Part shown: positions 59,854 through 64,000 of the stretch, in pieces | Position numbering within the stretch: the stretch's first letter is position 1 | How the letters are laid out: each line of letters opens with the position of its first letter | NCBI GenBank assembly: GCA_038496445.1 | Contig: JALMLS010000594.1 | Coordinates: 143,520-207,519 of the forward strand | Origin: Trichosphaerium sp. ATCC 40318 | Lineage: Eukaryota > Discosea > Flabellinia > Trichosidae | Reading direction: 5' to 3' | DNA length: 64,000 nucleotides | Translations under genes and position numbers: made by a program | The notes under the pieces: model-generated | Seen by the model: only the letters and a program-made list of their open reading frames with translations | Databases searched by the model: none | What the model was told of the DNA's origin: nothing

Positions 59854-61545
59854 TTAAGTTGTTTTTTTGTCGTGATTGTACAGTTGATAGTCGTTATTAG
59901 GTATATGTAACTTTAGTCTTATATGTTCATTGTATTCCTTGAATGTAACAGGAAACGGTCCTTTTTTACTTGGACTATCACTCCATGTGACATTCTGATC
60001 AAGTGTTGGTTTTGGTTCAAACAACGGTTTTGCAAAAAAAAACTTTTTGCTGTTTAGAAGATCAGGATACTCTTCTACCAATAAGTCATATGCACGAAAC
60101 CAATGTACCCATTGAATACGCCTTCTACCACCCTATACATAATTTTAAGTACAAAAGAGGATACAGAATATGCAGAGACCAAAAAAAGAAACAGAAAAAA
60201 AAAGGATGAAGTGAAGTCTTTCAAAAACTAAACATTAACAGTTCACTTGTTCTTTTCAAAATGAAGCTCTAAAACTGATTTGTGGATTATTAATAAATGA
60301 TTGGGAATAGTAATGATAAAGATAAAAGATTATCAAAGTCGATGGTTAACTTACAGATAAAAACCAAGGTTTGCCTCCAGGGAAATGCCAAACTTTTGAA
60401 TTACCGAGCCAGTTTTGATTGTATAGCCCATGAACGTTTCTGGCATCAACAACATAACCCCTGGTTTAAAAATTATCAATACAGAGAGTAAGGATACACT
60501 CAAACGAAAGTTGTTGTTCAAAAAAAAAACCCATCTCAAAGAACGGAGAATGTGAAATGAACGTACCATGGTAAAAGATTCCATCTCAATGAATCATTAC
60601 GTGCTACAAAAGCATAGTTAAGTACCCACTGATCACAACATTCCTTCAACTGCAGTTCTGCTATAAAGTGTTCTCTGAGCACTTTTACAAGATGGTTGTA
60701 AACTTTATCATTCGGTTCAAAAACGAAGAAACCTTGTGTTAAAAATAGATCAGTATTTTCTTGTCAACTTGATTCATAGCATACCTGTATTACAAGCTTC
60801 CTCATCACTACGCGCCCAGTATTCTCGATGTGCTAGTTATAGTTAGATAGGAGGTAAGTGTATGATGGTGTTCGTACCAGCTGGTGTTGGATATGTGAAT
60901 ATATCATCAATGTTTTTTGTAATGACCATATCAGCATCAATAAAACATGCTTTGGTGTATCCTTTCATGAGCTTGAATATCTTTAATTTAGCTAATCTAG
61001 TTCCATGTTGTTTGCTCTAAGCACTTCTGTCAGTAAAAGTAAAATAGAAAGCAACGGAAAAAAAATATACTGAGTTCTTTTGTCAAATGGGTCAAGTATT
61101 TCTTAAGTGACGCACAGGTTTCTTTGTAATGTTGTATTCCATAAATAATTTAGTAACATTAAATGGTTCTATGACTCTTATTTCATCAGCCAACTTCTCA
61201 TACGCATCTGGAAGCTACAACAAGAACCATAAAGTCAAAAAAAAAAAAAACAAAGCAGAATCAAATCAAAAAAAAGAAAAAAAAAAGAGAGTCCTTCCTG
61301 CCGTACTTCGTTAACCAGATTTTTTGTTATGAACAATATAATTGGATACTTAGGTTTCTGTAGTTTAAGTGAATGTATCATAACAGCTGCTGACATGACA
61401 TACGTCTTTGTCGCTAAAGCAAAAAAAACAACTTTAATAAAAACGAATCAAACGCATAGCAATGAGTTTTAAGCGTACTCATCAATGCAATGTAGCAATA
61501 CTTCGCTAATGGTTTCACGGTAGGTTCTTCCACTCCTTCACCCAT
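59854..61545 (-). CDS. Glycosyltransferase family 8 (glycogenin/galactinol-synthase-like)
   Basis: ATG 61545 starts MGEGVEEPTVKPLAKYCYIA. The exons read TKTYVMSAAVMIHSLKLQKP, YPIILFITKNLVNEVRQEG, then a helix ending VIEPFNVT, KLMKGYTKACFIDADMVIT with the DxD metal motif, ARSDEEACNTGFFVFEPNDK, LQLKECCDQWVLNYAFVAR, WNLLPWYYMFM-like ends, and IQWVHWFRAYDLLVEEYPDL. The gene ends LYNHDKKTT. GT8 enzymes transfer a sugar from UDP-sugar with retention; the acceptor here is not known. No N-terminal membrane anchor is seen, so a cytosolic site as in glycogenin is likely. It contains about eight introns of 50-110 nt. Confidence 0.75.
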
Positions 61546-62529
61546 CGTTAAAGCTATTGGTGGTTCTAAAGGTGCCGAAGACTCCAAAGCTATGTCGGTA
61601 GATGCAAAAAACGGCCCAGTGTGCGATAATACCCCCGAAAAGTCTAAACATCGTTACAACATTGTAGACGCTAAAATATAACGAAGTATCACTTGTTCGT
61701 GTGTTTGAGGAGTAAAAGGTTAAAACTACGTGGTTTTCACGATTCACGATTCACATTGTTTTTCTCTGCGTACGTATAACAGCAGTGCATACAAACACTG
61801 CTAGAGCCATAATAATTATTCGTCGTCCTGGGATCATCGAATATTGTTTTGAAGTACTAGAGTTCTCCATTTCAGGCTCCATACTCAAAATAAGCTTATG
61901 CGATGAGTTGCTATTACTGTGGAAACTAATAAAATCTCTTGCCGGTCAAACTTCTTCTACGACTACTTGAGACGTCGATTCGCTACATTAACTAGAAATA
62001 AACAGCTCTTAGAAATAATGCAAAATGGTTTTTATACCTATAAGTATAGAATGTTAGCTAACATGTGAAAATAGTAATTGAAGTTTAAGATAGTTCTGAG
62101 GTGAGTAAAAACGTCTCAAAGATTCTCGAAATCCTGTAAGTATCCAAAAATTCGCATAGTTTTCGAAACTGTCTCAAAAGCGATGCGCCCCTATCAAAAG
62201 GTCCAGTCCGTGAGTCCGAGATAACGCTATTTCCAAGGTCGATTGACTGTTTACAACTTTAAGAGTCGCTGAACCCAAGAGCCAAAGAAGGAGTTTTTTT
62301 TATTGTCCGTACATACAATGGGTAAAAGAAGCAAACCAAAAACCTGCAAGACTTTTCTTGAAATCACTTTTCGTGGCCTCCTAACAATAATATTCAAAAG
62401 TATCTCTATAAGCAGTGAAAACAAGCTTGTTATTTCGGTGAATAAAGTAGCACGTGAAACCCGCTTAGTTGTCATTTGTACGTTTAAGCAAATATAAATC
62501 TATTGAGCAAGTTGCACTTGTTACAGTTG
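61546..62529. other. Intergenic region
   Basis: No coding signal. A plus-strand frame at 61785-61970 shows no motifs and is probably a shadow. CACGTG at 62451 lies close to the 3' end of the next gene. Confidence 0.4.
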
Positions 62530-63276
62530 TTACCATTCAGGGTAGCCAATATATTCTGCGCCCTCAAGTGCCTTGATGCCTTCAGAAGTTATTGAAGTTT
62601 CGTAGAGGGAAATAGTATGAACTCCAGCAAGTGCTTTAATGCCTTCATCAGTCACATTCACACATCTAGCAAGGATAATTGTGTGAACACCTTTAAGTGC
62701 CTGAATGCCTTTATCAGTTACTGAAGTGCCATCAAGGTAAATAGTATGTACTCCAGCAAGTGCTTTGACACCTTCATCTGTTACTGATATGCCACTGAGG
62801 TGAATATTATGAACTCCAGCAAATTGTTTGATAATATCATCTCCAACATATGTTTTAACTTCAATTTTTGTGTATTTCAGAATACCTGGATGTTTTGAAG
62901 CTGATTTTGCTTGACTTAACGTTCTAAGTACAATAGCGTGGTATCCAATAACGTCATGAACGATTGAAGCAAGGAAACGACAGGTTTGAGCAGCTTTGAA
63001 TCGTGATTTGGTTGTTTTACGCAAGATGTGTGCTATTATATCTGTTGGAAGCTGTGATAAAGTTGGCTTTTTAACTGAGAAAATAAAGAGTGTCAATGCA
63101 AATCTGGCAAATAAGCCTAAGAGGGTTAGTGGAACTGTAGGACGTTCTAATAGATGTATACGAAGGGTGAAGAAGTTGGTATCTTGTATTCGTGTGAAAA
63201 ATGAACTGCGGGAAGTGTACAATACAAGGGATCACGTTCTGTTAACTCGGATTGTAAGTCTTACAAAGGTCAACAT
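62530..63276 (-). CDS. F-box / leucine-rich-repeat protein
   Basis: A short first exon from ATG 63276 (MLTFVRLTIRVNRT) joins by a phase-2 intron (donor gtgatc, about 63179-63234) to the main exon. The F-box is LSQLPTDIIAHILRKTTKSR with TCRFLASIVHDVIGYHAIVL. Four to five LRRs follow (GVHNIHLSGISVTDEGVKAL, GVHTIYLDGTSVTDKGIQAL, GVHTIILARCVNVTDEGIKA, GVHTISLYETSITSEG), ending YIGYPEW. It is the closest relative of the gene at 7409-8557: the same F-box, the same TLxQA linker, the same repeats. The first intron is inferred only from reading frame, so the N-terminus is less certain than the rest. Confidence 0.75.
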
Positions 63277-63652
63277 CGAAAATAAATTGCTTTGACTGCC
63301 AGTACTTTTACTCACTACAGCACAAACTAATCACAAAATAATTTCCCCACGTACAATTAAAGCAACATAGCTACATTTTTACATAGTCAATTGAAGTGTA
63401 AAATGGTTCTGAGGTATGTAAAAACGCATCAAATATTCTCCAAATTTACGGTTTACATTTTTTGGATACTTTGTAATAGGATACATAAGCTTACTAAAGT
63501 AGTAAAGATAGTTTTGCATCATGTAACATTTCGCTTTTATCAAAATTAAGGATATAAGTGGCTCAACATCGATTTTCTGCCATGACAAAAAGATAGCCAG
63601 AGCTGGCATTCAAAGGAGTAAGCCATACCAACTTACAGATAAACTTATTTTA
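63277..63652. other. Spacer
   Basis: No coding signal was seen between the F-box/LRR start and the 3' end of the gene entering from the right edge. Confidence 0.35.
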
Positions 63653-64000
63653 TTAAAGCGTTCTCAACATCTTCAGTACTACTTCAAGGTCCTTATTGTT
63701 CATGTGAACAACATAAACATATGCACTTGTAACAAACATAACATTATGTTCAGTAAGGTATTTTTTGCTTTTTCTTTCATAGATGAAACAAGGTAGTATT
63801 TCTCCAGAAAGTTTATGTTTAACCATCCTTACATCTGCAGTGTCGACTGTTCTTTTCTTAGTAACGTCATCAACAACTATAACAGTATTTAGCAACCCAG
63901 TTACGACATAATAGTTAAACCTACAATCAAAGTCATTTTCCAAACACCCTACACATAACCGTCTCCATGTGTTCCTAGGACGCAATTGTACAAGTAAATA
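63653..64000 (-). CDS. Unknown protein, C-terminal part (gene continues beyond the window)
   Basis: An open frame runs from the right edge to a stop at 63653, with no stop codon for at least 115 residues: YLLVQLRPRNTWRRLC, then NDFDCRFNYYVVTGL, VIVVDDVTKKRTVD, ILPCFIYERKSKKYL, VMFVTSAYVYVVHM and VVLKMLRTL. Base composition is like the other exons. I recognise no family. Confidence 0.4.
   Translation of the reverse strand, partial: YLLVQLRPRNTWRRLCVGCLENDFDCRFNYYVVTGLLNTVIVVDDVTKKRTVDTADVRMVKHKLSGEILPCFIYERKSKKYLTEHNVMFVTSAYVYVVHMNNKDLEVVLKMLRTL

Noticed and set aside
1-64000. A giant-virus insertion in the host genome, suggested by MORN-like repeats and F-box and RNA ligase genes.
   Set aside because: Intron-rich conserved cellular genes are interspersed throughout, with no capsid, packaging ATPase or viral polymerase sequence seen; only individual gene transfer remains possible.
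1-64000. CRISPR arrays or bacterial operons.
   Set aside because: No direct-repeat/spacer pattern and no polycistronic, intron-free gene strings with ribosome-binding sites.

Overview
This is AT-rich nuclear DNA from a small-genome eukaryote. Genes are dense, on both strands, and split by many very short introns (about 40-75 nt, GT-AG, often with a GTACG donor, and one apparent GC-AG). Conserved eukaryotic genes (ASPM-like spindle protein, DNA primase small subunit, PP6-type phosphatase, TBC RabGAP, TopBP1/Rad4-like BRCT protein) sit among secreted hydrolases, EGF/7TM and single-pass membrane proteins, and a family of F-box proteins. The mix suggests a free-living unicellular heterotroph, perhaps an amoebozoan-type protist; an early-diverging fungus cannot be excluded from sequence reading alone.

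Layout: 1-5279, 3' part of an ASPM-like IQ-repeat gene. 5506-7146, EGF/7TM protein. 7409-8557, F-box/LRR. 9084-12114, secreted GH57-like hydrolase. About 12505-12903, Rab GTPase pseudogene. 13210-15610, secreted beta-helix-like membrane protein. 16353-18093, CCCH-finger/TPR protein. 18436-20621, RNA ligase fused to an F-box. 21074-22593, F-box plus sixteen 24-residue MORN-like repeats. 24046-26380, BRCT protein. 27391-29634, primase small subunit. 30275-31408, F-box/LRR. 31865-33383, F-box fused to a catalytically degenerate PPP phosphatase. 33646-44602, a large inverted duplication of a GH55-like gene flanking a metalloprotease-lectin gene. 45039-46638, aldo/keto reductase. 47146-47217, tRNA-Arg(TCG), with a truncated copy in a perfect 114-bp inverted repeat at 49599-49712. 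51096-54071, TBC RabGAP. 54355-56100, PP6. 56432-58200, coiled-coil protein with an SPY-repeat tail. 59854-61545, GT8 glycosyltransferase. 62530-63276, F-box/LRR. 63653-64000, unknown partial gene.

The most striking theme is the F-box family. Six genes in one window carry an F-box, joined to leucine-rich repeats (three genes), a T4 Rnl1-type RNA ligase, MORN-like repeats, or a PPP-fold pseudophosphatase; decayed LRR fragments lie at three more places. By analogy with SCF ubiquitin ligases these would be substrate receptors that recruit targets through very different domains. A second theme is the palindrome CACGTG, usually inside TCACGTGA/T, which occurs about 65 times by eye, in intergenic DNA and inside introns, several-fold above chance. 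Exon-intron models were built by reading splice signals and frames; internal boundaries not listed explicitly are approximate.
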